Shown: positions 1 through 7,574 of the stretch, one piece after another
Layout: each line of letters starts with the position of its first letter
Position numbering within the stretch: the first letter of the stretch is position 1
Assembly: GCF_024758005.1 (NCBI RefSeq)
Contig: NZ_CP103288.1
Location: 3,348,001-3,412,000, forward strand
Source of the DNA: Pseudarthrobacter sp. NS4
GTDB taxonomy: Bacteria > Actinomycetota > Actinomycetes > Actinomycetales > Micrococcaceae
Reading direction: 5' to 3'
DNA length: 64,000 nt
Notes under the pieces: model-generated
Databases searched by the model: none
The model's input: only the letters and a program-made list of their open reading frames with translations
Told to the model about the DNA's origin: nothing
Translations under genes and position numbers: made by a program

Positions 1-2
1 AG

Positions 3-125
3 GCCGAGGCGATGGAGATCCTCACCAAGGTCTCCAGCAACCGCAACCGCAAACTGCGCGATGTGGCGAGCGAACTGATCGAGCAGTTGTCCGGCACGAA
101 CGTCCACACCCACTTCGACGCGTAG
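3..125 (+). CDS. ANTAR-domain regulator, C-terminal end only
   Basis: Only the last 40 residues are present; the gene enters from the left edge. They read as the end of an ANTAR domain (KVSSNRNRKLRDVA), the output module that binds paired RNA hairpins and antiterminates transcription. The protein ends in THFDA, the same five residues that end the GAF/ANTAR protein at 21774-22517 and the degraded fragment at 33964, so it is very likely a GAF/ANTAR protein of the same subfamily. The sensor part cannot be seen. Confidence 0.75.
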   Translation, partial: AEAMEILTKVSSNRNRKLRDVASELIEQLSGTNVHTHFDA

Positions 126-159
126 ACCAGCCGCAGGCGGTCAGGCCGGCGGGAAGGCG

Positions 160-957
160 CTAGGTCCGTGCGTCTATGTCGATTTGGATGATCGCGGCGA
201 GTTCCCGGAGTACCTGTTGCTCGGACGGGCGGAAGGTCCTGGGTTCCTGGTCGATAATGCACAAGGTTCCGATGTTCCAGCCGCGCGGCCCGTGCAGGGG
301 ATAGCCGGCGTAGAACCGGATGTAGGGCTCCCCCACCACCAGCGGGTTTGAAACGAACCGGCCGTCGGTGTGCGTGTCAGGGACCACCAGCATCGCGTTC
401 GCCTCCACGGTCTGCGTGCAGAACGCTATGTCCCGGGGCGTCTCCTCCCGCAGGGGCCCGACTGCTGACTTCAGGAACTGGGCGTCTTCGGCAATGAGTG
501 ACACAGAAGCAGTACTCACCCCAAAAAATTCCTTGGCCGCGACCACAATCCGGTCATACATTTCCTCCGCGCCGGAGTGCAGGAGTCCAGTCTCACGCAG
601 GGACTGCAGACGTTCCGCCTCTGCCCGTTCAGGGGTGAGGAGACCACGTCCCGCGGCTCCCAAGGCCGCCAAAAGATCCTCGTCAGCCACCTTTGGACCC
701 TGTGATGAACGTGCGGGGCTGTCTGCACTGCGCTCCGTTGCCGCCGCCGGCTGGCTGCCCTTGCCGGGACCCCCGCCCCTCACAACGCCATGAGGATGCT
801 CGGAACCGGGCAAGGACAGGGCTCCATGAAGGTACGCGGACAGCTCAAACTCCGAGCACCTGGCCTGGCTGAAATAGGACGGCCACAGCATGGCCGGGTC
901 CAAACCGGCATGCACCACGGCCGCGAGTTCCCGGCGCCGGCCGGCCTGTTCATCCAT
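160..957 (-). CDS. GAF-domain sensor protein with an extra N-terminal module
   Basis: A soluble 265-residue protein. The C-terminal half (about residues 125-262) is a GAF domain with the motifs DIAFCTQTV, RFYAGYPL and IGTLCIID. The first 55 residues form a different module (LWPSYFSQ, then ELSAYLHGALSLPG) that resembles the stand-alone 107-residue protein at 33598-33921. An Ala/Gly/Ser-rich linker joins them. No output domain follows, so it probably signals through a partner; that is inference. ATG at 957 is chosen; a TTG at 978 is in frame but neither has a clear ribosome site. A TAAG-type half palindrome lies about 75 bases upstream (see 1026-1040). Confidence 0.7.
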   Translation of the reverse strand: MDEQAGRRRELAAVVHAGLDPAMLWPSYFSQARCSEFELSAYLHGALSLPGSEHPHGVVRGGGPGKGSQPAAATERSADSPARSSQGPKVADEDLLAALGAAGRGLLTPERAEAERLQSLRETGLLHSGAEEMYDRIVVAAKEFFGVSTASVSLIAEDAQFLKSAVGPLREETPRDIAFCTQTVEANAMLVVPDTHTDGRFVSNPLVVGEPYIRFYAGYPLHGPRGWNIGTLCIIDQEPRTFRPSEQQVLRELAAIIQIDIDART

Positions 958-1025
958 GCCGGCGACCCCGCGCCCCAATGCGGTCAGGGGAATGTGCTGG
1001 CCAACAGTTACAAGGCATGGTGATC

Positions 1026-1040
1026 AGTATACTTACTACT
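1026..1040 (-). promoter_or_regulatory. Weak copy of the TAAG-N4-CTTA-like palindrome
   Basis: Read on the minus strand the site is AGTAAGTATACTGA. It keeps the left arm AGTAAG of the better sites at 24705-24720 and 31639-31652 but has CTGA in place of CTTA. It lies about 75 bases upstream of the GAF gene. Function is unknown; the call rests only on resemblance to the other copies. Confidence 0.3.
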
Positions 1041-1213
1041 TTGTCTGGCGGGTATACACAGTGCCGGAGGAGTTCGCCCACGGCGCACAGGCGCCCGGAG
1101 CTTCTGCGGACACCGTAAAGTGAAGGGCATTATGGATGACCCTCCTTCACATATGCCCAGGCCCCTCAACCTTTTGACCGGTTCGCCGGTTACCACGGGA
1201 GAGGGGCGCCCGA

Positions 1214-2573
1214 ATGTATGAATGGATCATGCTGGGCATCGGCCTTGTCCTCACGGTCGGTACCGGATTTTTTGTTGCTTCCGAATTCGCGCTGGTCAAC
1301 CTTGACCGCAACGACCTCGAAGCCCGCCAGGCGCGCGGCGAAAAGCGCCTTGGGCCCACCATCAAGGCCCTGAAAATCACCTCAACACACCTCTCTGGTG
1401 CCCAGCTCGGCATCACGCTCACCACGCTGCTGACCGGATACACGTTCGAACCAGCCATCAGCAGGATGCTCAGCGGACCCCTGTCCGCCGCCGGACTTCC
1501 TGAAGGCCTCGTGCCCGCGGTGGGCTCCGTCGTCGGAATTTTCCTCGCCACCATCTTCTCGATGGTGATCGGTGAACTGGTTCCCAAAAACTTCGCCCTG
1601 GCGCTGCCCCTCGCCACGGCCAAAGTGGTGGTGCCGTTCCAGGCACTCTTCACCGCCGTGTTCAAGCCTGTGATCCTGCTGTTCAACAACACGGCGAACA
1701 CGATCATCAGGTCCTTCGGCATCGAACCGAAGGAAGAACTCTCCGGCGCCCGCAGCGCCGAGGAACTCAGCTCGCTGGTGCGGCGCTCGGCACTGGAAGG
1801 CATGCTCGACGCCGACCACGCCGTCCTGCTGCACCGCACCCTTCGCTTTTCTGAACACTCCGCGGCGGACGTCATGACGCCGCGCGTGCGGATGACCGCC
1901 GTCAACGACGATGACACCGCCGAACAGATCCTGACGTTGGCCCGGTCCACGGGATACTCGCGGTTCCCGGTCATAGGGCAGGACCGCGACGACGTCCTGG
2001 GAGTCCTGCACCTTAAGCAGGCTTTCGCCGTGCCCCTGGACCAGCGGGAGACTGTGAGGGCTGCCGACCTGATGATCGAACCCCTGCGGGTGCCGGAATC
2101 CATGGGCGTCGATTCGCTTCTGGTCCTCTTGCGCAAGCAGGGTCTCCAGGTGGCAATCGTCTCCGACGAGCACGGCGGCACCGCAGGCATCGTGACGCTC
2201 GAGGACCTGGTGGAAGAGATCGTCGGCGAACTTGAGGACGAGCACGACCGCGCGCGCGTCGGCGTGGTCCGGGTGGGACGCTCCATCACGTTTGATGCTT
2301 CCCTGCGCCCGGACCGAGCTCCTGGACCGGACTGGCATCGCCGTGCCGGATGGCGAGGAATACGACACCCTTGCCGGTTTCGTCTCGGACCAGTTGGACC
2401 GCATCCCGGAACTCGGCGACGAGGTGCCGGTGGACGGCGGAACCCTGCGCGTGGAACGCGTGGTGGGCACCCGTGTGGAGCGGCTTCGGTTCACGCCCGA
2501 CGAATCGCTGGAACCGCCCAAGAGCGCCCATGACCGCCTCGTCGACAACCTCACCTCGGAGCTGACCCAATGA
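1214..2573 (+). pseudogene. CNNM/CorB-type membrane protein (hemolysin family), single-base frameshift
   Basis: Family members are membrane proteins with a DUF21/CNNM transmembrane domain, a CBS pair and a CorC_HlyC domain, linked to magnesium/cobalt efflux or sodium-coupled magnesium transport. Residues 1-180 are the membrane domain ([33 protein letters not shown]) and about 200-340 the CBS pair. The CorC_HlyC part ([20 protein letters not shown] onward) lies in another frame from about 2315. One extra C at 2314-2315 explains it: removing it restores [12 protein letters not shown]. Uncorrected, the frame runs to 2533 as nonsense. The true stop overlaps the next start as ATGA, as in an intact operon, so a sequencing error or very recent mutation is possible. 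Confidence 0.8.
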
Positions 2574-3610
2574 GCGAATATCTCCCCGGCATCATCTGGC
2601 TGGTGGTGCTCCTGATGGTCAACGCGTTTTTCGTGGGCGCCGAATTCGCCGTCATCTCCGCCCGCCGCTCCCAGATCGAGCCGAAGGCAGAGGCAGGCAG
2701 CAAGGCCGCCAAAACCACGCTGTGGGCCATGGAGCACGCCACCCTGATGCTGGCCACCAGCCAGCTGGGCATCACGGTCTGTTCCCTGGTGATCCTGAAC
2801 GTCTCCGAACCAGCCATCCACCACCTGCTGGAAATCCCGCTGGGCCTGACGTCCCTGTCCTACGGGACGATCAGCATCATCGCGTTCGTCACTGCACTGC
2901 TGCTGGTGACCTTCCTCCATGTAGTCCTGGGCGAGATGGTCCCCAAGAACATCTCCTTCTCCGTCCCCACCCGCGCGGCGCTGATCCTGGCCCCGCCGCT
3001 GGTGATGGTTGCCCGGGTGTTCAAACCGGTGATCTGGACGCTGAACGGCCTTGCAAACTCCATCCTGCGGCTGTTCAAGGTTGAGCCCAAGGACGAAGCC
3101 ACCAGCGCCTACACCCTGGATGAGGTGGCAAACATCGTGGAGCAGTCCACCCGCGACGGCATGCTCACCGACACCAGCGGCACGCTCACCGCAGCGTTTG
3201 AGTTCACCGCCAAGACCGTGGCGGACGTGGAGGTGCCGATCAACGAGATGGTGCTCCTGGCCGAATCCGCCACGCCGGCGGACATCCAGCGCGCCGTGGC
3301 CGAGCACGGCTACTCCCGCTACATCCTCACTGATGACGACGGCGGCCCTTCCGGCTACCTGCACCTTAAGGATGTGATGGACCTGGTCACTCCGGAGAAG
3401 TTCGTCCGGCCCGTCCCGGCCAAGCGGATCCGCCGCCTCGCCTCCGCCTACAGCGGCGGCGAACTTGAGGACGCCCTGGCCACGATGCGCCGCACCGGAG
3501 CCCATGTGGCCCGGGTGTTCGACGCCGACGGCAACACCACCGGTGTCCTCTTCCTGGAGGACATTATCGAAGAGTTGGTGGGCGAAGTGCAGGACGCCAC
3601 CAGCGCCTGA
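2570..3610 (+). CDS. CNNM/CorB-type membrane protein with CBS pair (hemolysin family)
   Basis: A 346-residue paralogue of the gene just upstream, coupled to it by an ATGA overlap. Residues 1-180 hold the CNNM/DUF21 membrane domain (NAFFVGAEFAVISARRSQIE, TSQLGITVCSLV, GEMVPKNISFSVP) and residues about 205-340 the CBS pair. It stops after the second CBS motif (GVLFLEDIIEELVGEV) and lacks the CorC_HlyC domain the first gene encodes, so the pair may form an asymmetric complex in which only one partner has that domain (inference). Divalent cation transport is the likely role, known from the family only. Confidence 0.85.
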   Translation: MSEYLPGIIWLVVLLMVNAFFVGAEFAVISARRSQIEPKAEAGSKAAKTTLWAMEHATLMLATSQLGITVCSLVILNVSEPAIHHLLEIPLGLTSLSYGTISIIAFVTALLLVTFLHVVLGEMVPKNISFSVPTRAALILAPPLVMVARVFKPVIWTLNGLANSILRLFKVEPKDEATSAYTLDEVANIVEQSTRDGMLTDTSGTLTAAFEFTAKTVADVEVPINEMVLLAESATPADIQRAVAEHGYSRYILTDDDGGPSGYLHLKDVMDLVTPEKFVRPVPAKRIRRLASAYSGGELEDALATMRRTGAHVARVFDADGNTTGVLFLEDIIEELVGEVQDATSA

Positions 3611-3656
3611 CCGCCTGCTATCCCGGCGGGCCGCCGCCTCACACTTGGGCGGTTGA

Positions 3657-3807
3657 TCAGTCCCGGGATTGGGAAAGCAGGGAGTTGATGGCGGAAGCCA
3701 CGGTTTCAGGGTGGTCTTAGGGGGTGAAGGAGGACGACGGGCGCGCCGGCCCCCTGTTCAATCCATTTGCCCCGGAGGTCTTCCTTCACGGGTAGGGATT
3801 CGGCCAT
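3657..3807 (-). pseudogene. Alpha/beta-hydrolase remnant with the core deleted
   Basis: On the minus strand an ATG at 3805-3807 opens a short frame reading GKWIEQGAGAPVVLLHPL, which resembles the first strand and oxyanion turn (VVLLHG) of an alpha/beta hydrolase. It then breaks, and another frame reads DHPETVASAINSLLSQSRD up to a stop at 3657-3659, which resembles the last helix of such enzymes. The middle of a gene of roughly 800 bases is missing. No functional product is expected. Confidence 0.5.
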
Positions 3808-3811
3808 AGCT

Positions 3812-4345
3812 TTAGCGCGGCTTTCTTTTGGTGCCGTTGTTCTGGCGTCCGACGATGGCGGGGAAGCCTAACCAGAGGAGAGCGGCGACACTCAACAAAA
3901 TGACCAGCACCGTTACCCCTGCTGTTCGATTAAGCGCGACGTCTACCACCAGGGCCGCACCGCCCGCTGCAAGCAGTGCCGTTCCCAGCAGGGCCAGGCG
4001 CACCAGTCCCGCGCTGTGCTCGACGATTTCCCATTTGAGCCGTTGCCGGAACAATGACCGGTGAAGACTGATGGGCGCAAGGAGCAGAATCGTCATCAGC
4101 ACGGCGAATATCACCAGGACTATGTAGCTGACACGCTGGACGTCATCAAGGTCGGCGAATTTGGGCTGGAACGGGATGGTGAACAAGAAGGCGACAAGGA
4201 TTTGTGTTCCTGTCTGCATGACGCGCAGTTCCTGCAGCAGTTCATTCCAGTTCCGGTCCGACTGTTGTTCCCGGGTTTCCTGCCGGTCCTCATCCACCAC
4301 GGGCTTTTTCACGGGTTCCTTCATGCTTGCCTTCCTGTCAGTCAT
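3812..4345 (-). CDS. DUF6328 family membrane protein
   Basis: A 177-residue protein with a charged N-terminus (residues 1-40) and four hydrophobic segments (about 45-65, 72-95, 110-130 and 138-160). The stretch NELLQELRVMQTGTQILVAF followed by PFQPKFADL is the hallmark I associate with DUF6328. Role unknown. It follows the PRC-barrel and lipoprotein genes on the same strand and may share their transcript. The alpha/beta-hydrolase remnant begins four bases past its stop. Confidence 0.75.
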   Translation of the reverse strand: MTDRKASMKEPVKKPVVDEDRQETREQQSDRNWNELLQELRVMQTGTQILVAFLFTIPFQPKFADLDDVQRVSYIVLVIFAVLMTILLLAPISLHRSLFRQRLKWEIVEHSAGLVRLALLGTALLAAGGAALVVDVALNRTAGVTVLVILLSVAALLWLGFPAIVGRQNNGTKRKPR

Positions 4346-4402
4346 CCAGCCAAGGAAAGCGGAACCGAACGTGATCGGGGCCAGCCGAAGGGGCAGGAGA
4401 CG

Positions 4403-4831
4403 TCAGCGGGGATAGTAGGGGTATGCGGGGTAGGCGTAGCCGGGGGTCCAAAACGGTGGAACGCTGTAATAACCGTAGACACCCTCGTAGTACGACCGGG
4501 TGTCTGCCAGCTCCGGGTCATAGTCGGGAGCTCCCGCAATGTCTTCCCGGGTCCGGTCAATGAGGACTTCCCCGTCGCCCGCGTTGATGCTTTTCACGGT
4601 GTCGACGGGGATAAATGTCTTATCCTTCCCGATCCCCAGGAACCCTCCCGAAGCGATGACGAGGAAACGGACTTTTTCCTCCTCCTGGTCAATCAGCAGC
4701 TCCTCCACCTTGCCGATTTCCTCGCCTGACCGGTCCTTGGCGGTGTATCCACGGATATCTTCCTGCTCGGCCGCCACGGTTTTGCCGGTATCTTCCAGCT
4801 TCACCAGTTCGCGGGTTTCATGGGTGGCCAT
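4403..4831 (-). CDS. PRC-barrel domain protein
   Basis: A 142-residue protein. Residues 25-105 form a PRC-barrel (IRGYTAKDRSGEEIGKVEEL, VRFLVIASGGFLGIGKDKTF), a beta-barrel fold found in the photosynthetic reaction centre H subunit and RimM and, in soil actinobacteria, in small stress proteins. The tail is rich in Tyr and Pro (YGYYSVPPFWTPGYAYPAYP), which suggests a surface or protein contact role; that is inference. An ideal AAGGAG lies just upstream of the ATG. It lies 14 bases from the lipoprotein gene, so the two are probably cotranscribed. Confidence 0.85.
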   Translation of the reverse strand: MATHETRELVKLEDTGKTVAAEQEDIRGYTAKDRSGEEIGKVEELLIDQEEEKVRFLVIASGGFLGIGKDKTFIPVDTVKSINAGDGEVLIDRTREDIAGAPDYDPELADTRSYYEGVYGYYSVPPFWTPGYAYPAYPYYPR

Positions 4832-4845
4832 GATTTTTCTCCTTT

Positions 4846-5367
4846 TCAGTCGTCCGCTGCCACCGATGTGTCAATGGTTGATGCCTGCAGGTAGGGCTCA
4901 CCGTCCCAGTCCTCAAAGAGGGCGTCGTCGAGGTCCACGTCAAGGTCCTTCTCAACTGCCATAAGATCGAACGCAGTGTGGACGGTGCCGGTGACCTTGA
5001 CAGTCAACTCAGGCTGCAGCTCAGGCTGGGCATCTTTGTGCACAACCAGCAATGGATCGACGGTAGTGTCTTCGGTTCCTGCGATGGTGAACGCTTCCGG
5101 AGTAATAATGCGGTTTACATTCGCGGACACGGTTACTTCCTGTCCTTCACGCAAATCCAGGTCATCGAAGAATTCCTGGTTGTAGGGGCCGTCAAAGGGG
5201 TTGGCGGTGTTGTTGGTCTCTGTCTGTTCAGGGAGTTCCTGAACGTCTTCAACATCGACTCCGGTTTCGGGGCCTTCGGTACCACAGGAGGTAAGTCCTA
5301 ATGCGGTGAAGGATAGGGCGCCGGCCAAAGCCCACCTCGCGAGCAACTGCGGCTTACGGTTCAACAT
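4846..5367 (-). CDS. Secreted lipoprotein of unknown function
   Basis: A 173-residue protein with a lipoprotein signal peptide: basic start MLNRKPQ, hydrophobic core, lipobox LTSC with Cys at about residue 28. The mature part is very acidic (runs of D and E such as VDVEDVQELPEQTE) and contains VTVSANVNRIITPEAFTIAG, which suggests a small beta-barrel of the OB type. A strong GAGGAGG precedes the ATG. It heads a likely three-gene unit with the PRC-barrel and DUF6328 genes. Function not recognised. Confidence 0.75.
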   Translation of the reverse strand: MLNRKPQLLARWALAGALSFTALGLTSCGTEGPETGVDVEDVQELPEQTETNNTANPFDGPYNQEFFDDLDLREGQEVTVSANVNRIITPEAFTIAGTEDTTVDPLLVVHKDAQPELQPELTVKVTGTVHTAFDLMAVEKDLDVDLDDALFEDWDGEPYLQASTIDTSVAADD

Positions 5368-5760
5368 GGGATCCTCCTCAAGTTTCTGCAGACCGCCGGT
5401 TGCCGGACTGCTTCGGTTTTGGGACTCCCCCCGCTTTCCACGCTAGGCAGGGCTAACGAGGCCGATCAACGCATGTAACTGATATGCAACTGGCTTTCCC
5501 GGGGGATTTACTCGCCTGTAATCCGCGCTGGGCTCGACCCTTAAAACACCCCTCCGCCTCCCTCCCGGCTCCGAGGTAACGATCTGCGGAATCGGGGTTT
5601 CAGTGCGGTTGCAGTTGGGCAGCCGGCATTGATACCACGCTCTAAGCCTGCTTACGGTCGAGATGACGAGGCCCACCCTCAACCCGGAACGGTCCCCAGC
5701 CTGGGTCTCGCCCGTTCCGCACCCAGCATCAACACCAATCCATAGCGAGCGAACAAAACA
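5368..5760. other. Intergenic region, no gene seen
   Basis: These 393 bases separate divergent transcription units and should hold the promoters of the lipoprotein gene (minus) and the DUF4383 gene (plus). A short open frame on the minus strand (5443-5682) has no recognisable protein features and no ribosome site, and I do not call it. I see no repeat, RNA gene or strong hairpin. Confidence 0.5.
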
Positions 5761-6231
5761 ATGTCTGCGTCACCAGCACATCCGGGCGCACATGCCCGCC
5801 ACCATCGAACGCCGATCGAGACTGCAGCCCTTGCACTGGCAGGCGTTTTCGCCCTTGTGGGCTTCCTCGGTTTCATCCCCGGCATCACAACCAACTATTC
5901 GGAGATGGCCTTTGCGGGGCCTGGCTCCAGCGCCTTGCTCTTGGGGATTTTCCAGGTTTCCGTTCTGCACAACACCGTCCATGTGCTCTTCGGTGCGGCA
6001 GGGCTAATCCTGGCCAGGACCGCAGCGCAGGCGAAGTATTACCTGATCGGCGGGGGCGCCGTATACCTGGTGATCTGGCTGTATGGGCTTCTGATCGACA
6101 AGGCCTCCGCCGCCAACTTCATCCCGGTCAACACGGCGGACAACTGGCTCCACGCAGTACTGGGAGTTGTCATGGTGGCACTGGGCCTTGTTCTTGGCCG
6201 CAACAACGCCGGTCGCGGCCGGGAGCTGTGA
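5761..6231 (+). CDS. DUF4383 family membrane protein
   Basis: A 156-residue protein with four predicted membrane spans (about 20-45, 62-85, 92-115, 130-150). The pattern FQVSVLHNTVHVLFGAAGL then NTADNWLHAVLGVVMVALG, with conserved HN-VH and N-LH residues, identifies DUF4383. Function unknown; the family is common in actinobacteria and often sits near stress genes. No Shine-Dalgarno is visible before the ATG, so translation may be leaderless or weak. Confidence 0.85.
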   Translation: MSASPAHPGAHARHHRTPIETAALALAGVFALVGFLGFIPGITTNYSEMAFAGPGSSALLLGIFQVSVLHNTVHVLFGAAGLILARTAAQAKYYLIGGGAVYLVIWLYGLLIDKASAANFIPVNTADNWLHAVLGVVMVALGLVLGRNNAGRGREL

Positions 6232-6268
6232 GAACAGGGGCACACTGTGCTCCCCCGCCGACGCTGGG

Positions 6269-7465
6269 TCAACTCCCCGGAGCTGTAGTTTCCGTCTTTG
6301 CCTGCCGTTTGCTGAATTGCCGGGCTATCACAACGTCCGTGGAGGAATGGGAGAGGATGGAGAGGACGATGACCAGCGCAACCAGGTGGTAGATCTGGTC
6401 AGCCAGAGCAATGCCTGACTCAAGGATGATCAGCCCGTACACCACGGAGGCGAAGCCCTTCGGACCGAACCACATGGCGGTGACCTGTTCGCGGAAACTC
6501 AACCGTGCCCCGATGAAGGACACCAGGAGGGCAAGAGGGCGGGCAAAGAACAAGGCCAGAAGCGCAAAAATCCAGCCGTTGAAGGGGATCTCCTGGAAAA
6601 GGAAGGCAGGGGTAATCAGCGCGCCGAAAACCATGATGGCGGCCAGTTTCAGCAGCTCGGTGACCAGTTCCCCGAATTGTTCGAACTCGTGCCGGAGCTC
6701 CCTGCCCAGGCTAGCAACGGTGATTCCGGCAGCAAAGGCGCCCAGGAAGAGGTTGGCATGGGTGGCATGGCAAATCGCAAGCACCAGGAGCCCGATGGAT
6801 ACCGCCAGCAGTGGCTGCAGGGAGGACGTTGCCTGCAGGAAGGGCAGGCGTTCGAGTGCAAGCACGGCGGCGGGCACCACCACGCCAACCAGGATGCCCA
6901 GGAAAATTTCCAGCAGCAACTGCTCACCGTGTGCGTCATGGCCGCCTGTTGCGGCCAGCAGGACGAGCACGATGGGCAAGGCCATGCCGTCGTTCACACC
7001 GGACTCGACATTCAGCAGATGGCGCAGCCGGCCAGGTACTTCCTCCCTGCCCACGATGGCGGCAGCGAAAACGGGATCGGTGGGGGCCAGGACGGCGCCA
7101 AGGAGAAAGGATTCGAGCCAGGGCAATCCGGCGACGTAGTGGGCGAACAACGCCGTCAGCGCCAGGGTCAGCGGCAGGCCGAGCAGCAGGGCCCGCCCCG
7201 GCAGCCGCCAGGCCGAGCGCAGGTCCCGGTAGCCGACACGCATCCCGTCCGTGAACAGGACCGCAAACAGCGCAAGCTCTGCCAGGCCGCCCACGATGGG
7301 GTCGCCCGTGGACACGGTGACCACGCCGAAGGCTCCCTGCCCCAGCAGGAATCCGCCCATAAGGAAGAGCACTGCCGTGGACAGCACTGTCCGGTGCGCG
7401 CGTTCGGAGATCAGAACCCCGATCAGCAGCAGGGCCGCGAAGGACAGCAGCAGGGCAGTTGGCAT
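6269..7465 (-). CDS. Cation:proton antiporter, CPA1 type (Na+/H+ exchanger family)
   Basis: A 398-residue membrane protein of about 12 spans. Motifs include LGAVLAPTDPVFAAAIVGRE (the conserved antiporter stretch in span 4) and NVESGVNDGMALPIVLVLLA with the paired N and D expected of electroneutral CPA1 exchangers. It should exchange Na+ or K+ for protons. ATG at 7465 is chosen because AGAGGGGAGG lies right before it; an in-frame start 45 bases further up lacks this. No cytoplasmic TrkA-type domain is present. It ends 37 bases from the convergent DUF4383 gene. Confidence 0.88.
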   Translation of the reverse strand: MPTALLLSFAALLLIGVLISERAHRTVLSTAVLFLMGGFLLGQGAFGVVTVSTGDPIVGGLAELALFAVLFTDGMRVGYRDLRSAWRLPGRALLLGLPLTLALTALFAHYVAGLPWLESFLLGAVLAPTDPVFAAAIVGREEVPGRLRHLLNVESGVNDGMALPIVLVLLAATGGHDAHGEQLLLEIFLGILVGVVVPAAVLALERLPFLQATSSLQPLLAVSIGLLVLAICHATHANLFLGAFAAGITVASLGRELRHEFEQFGELVTELLKLAAIMVFGALITPAFLFQEIPFNGWIFALLALFFARPLALLVSFIGARLSFREQVTAMWFGPKGFASVVYGLIILESGIALADQIYHLVALVIVLSILSHSSTDVVIARQFSKRQAKTETTAPGS

Positions 7466-7574
7466 GGGCCTCCCCTCTGGTTCCAGCGGAATACCTGATG
7501 TTCCGATCATCGCCGCAGCTGACGAACGAATCTACCCCGGGGCTTCCGGGTTCCGGCCCGCGGTCCCGGCGCCG

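Noticed and set aside
1382..3505. A 707-codon open frame on the minus strand opposite the two CNNM genes.
   Set aside because: Its protein is rich in His, Gly, Asp and Arg with no domain, as expected for the antisense of a high-GC gene. The plus-strand genes have clear homology.
5443..5682. A 79-codon open frame on the minus strand in the 5.4-5.8 kb gap.
   Set aside because: No ribosome site, no recognisable fold, and codon use unlike the neighbours.
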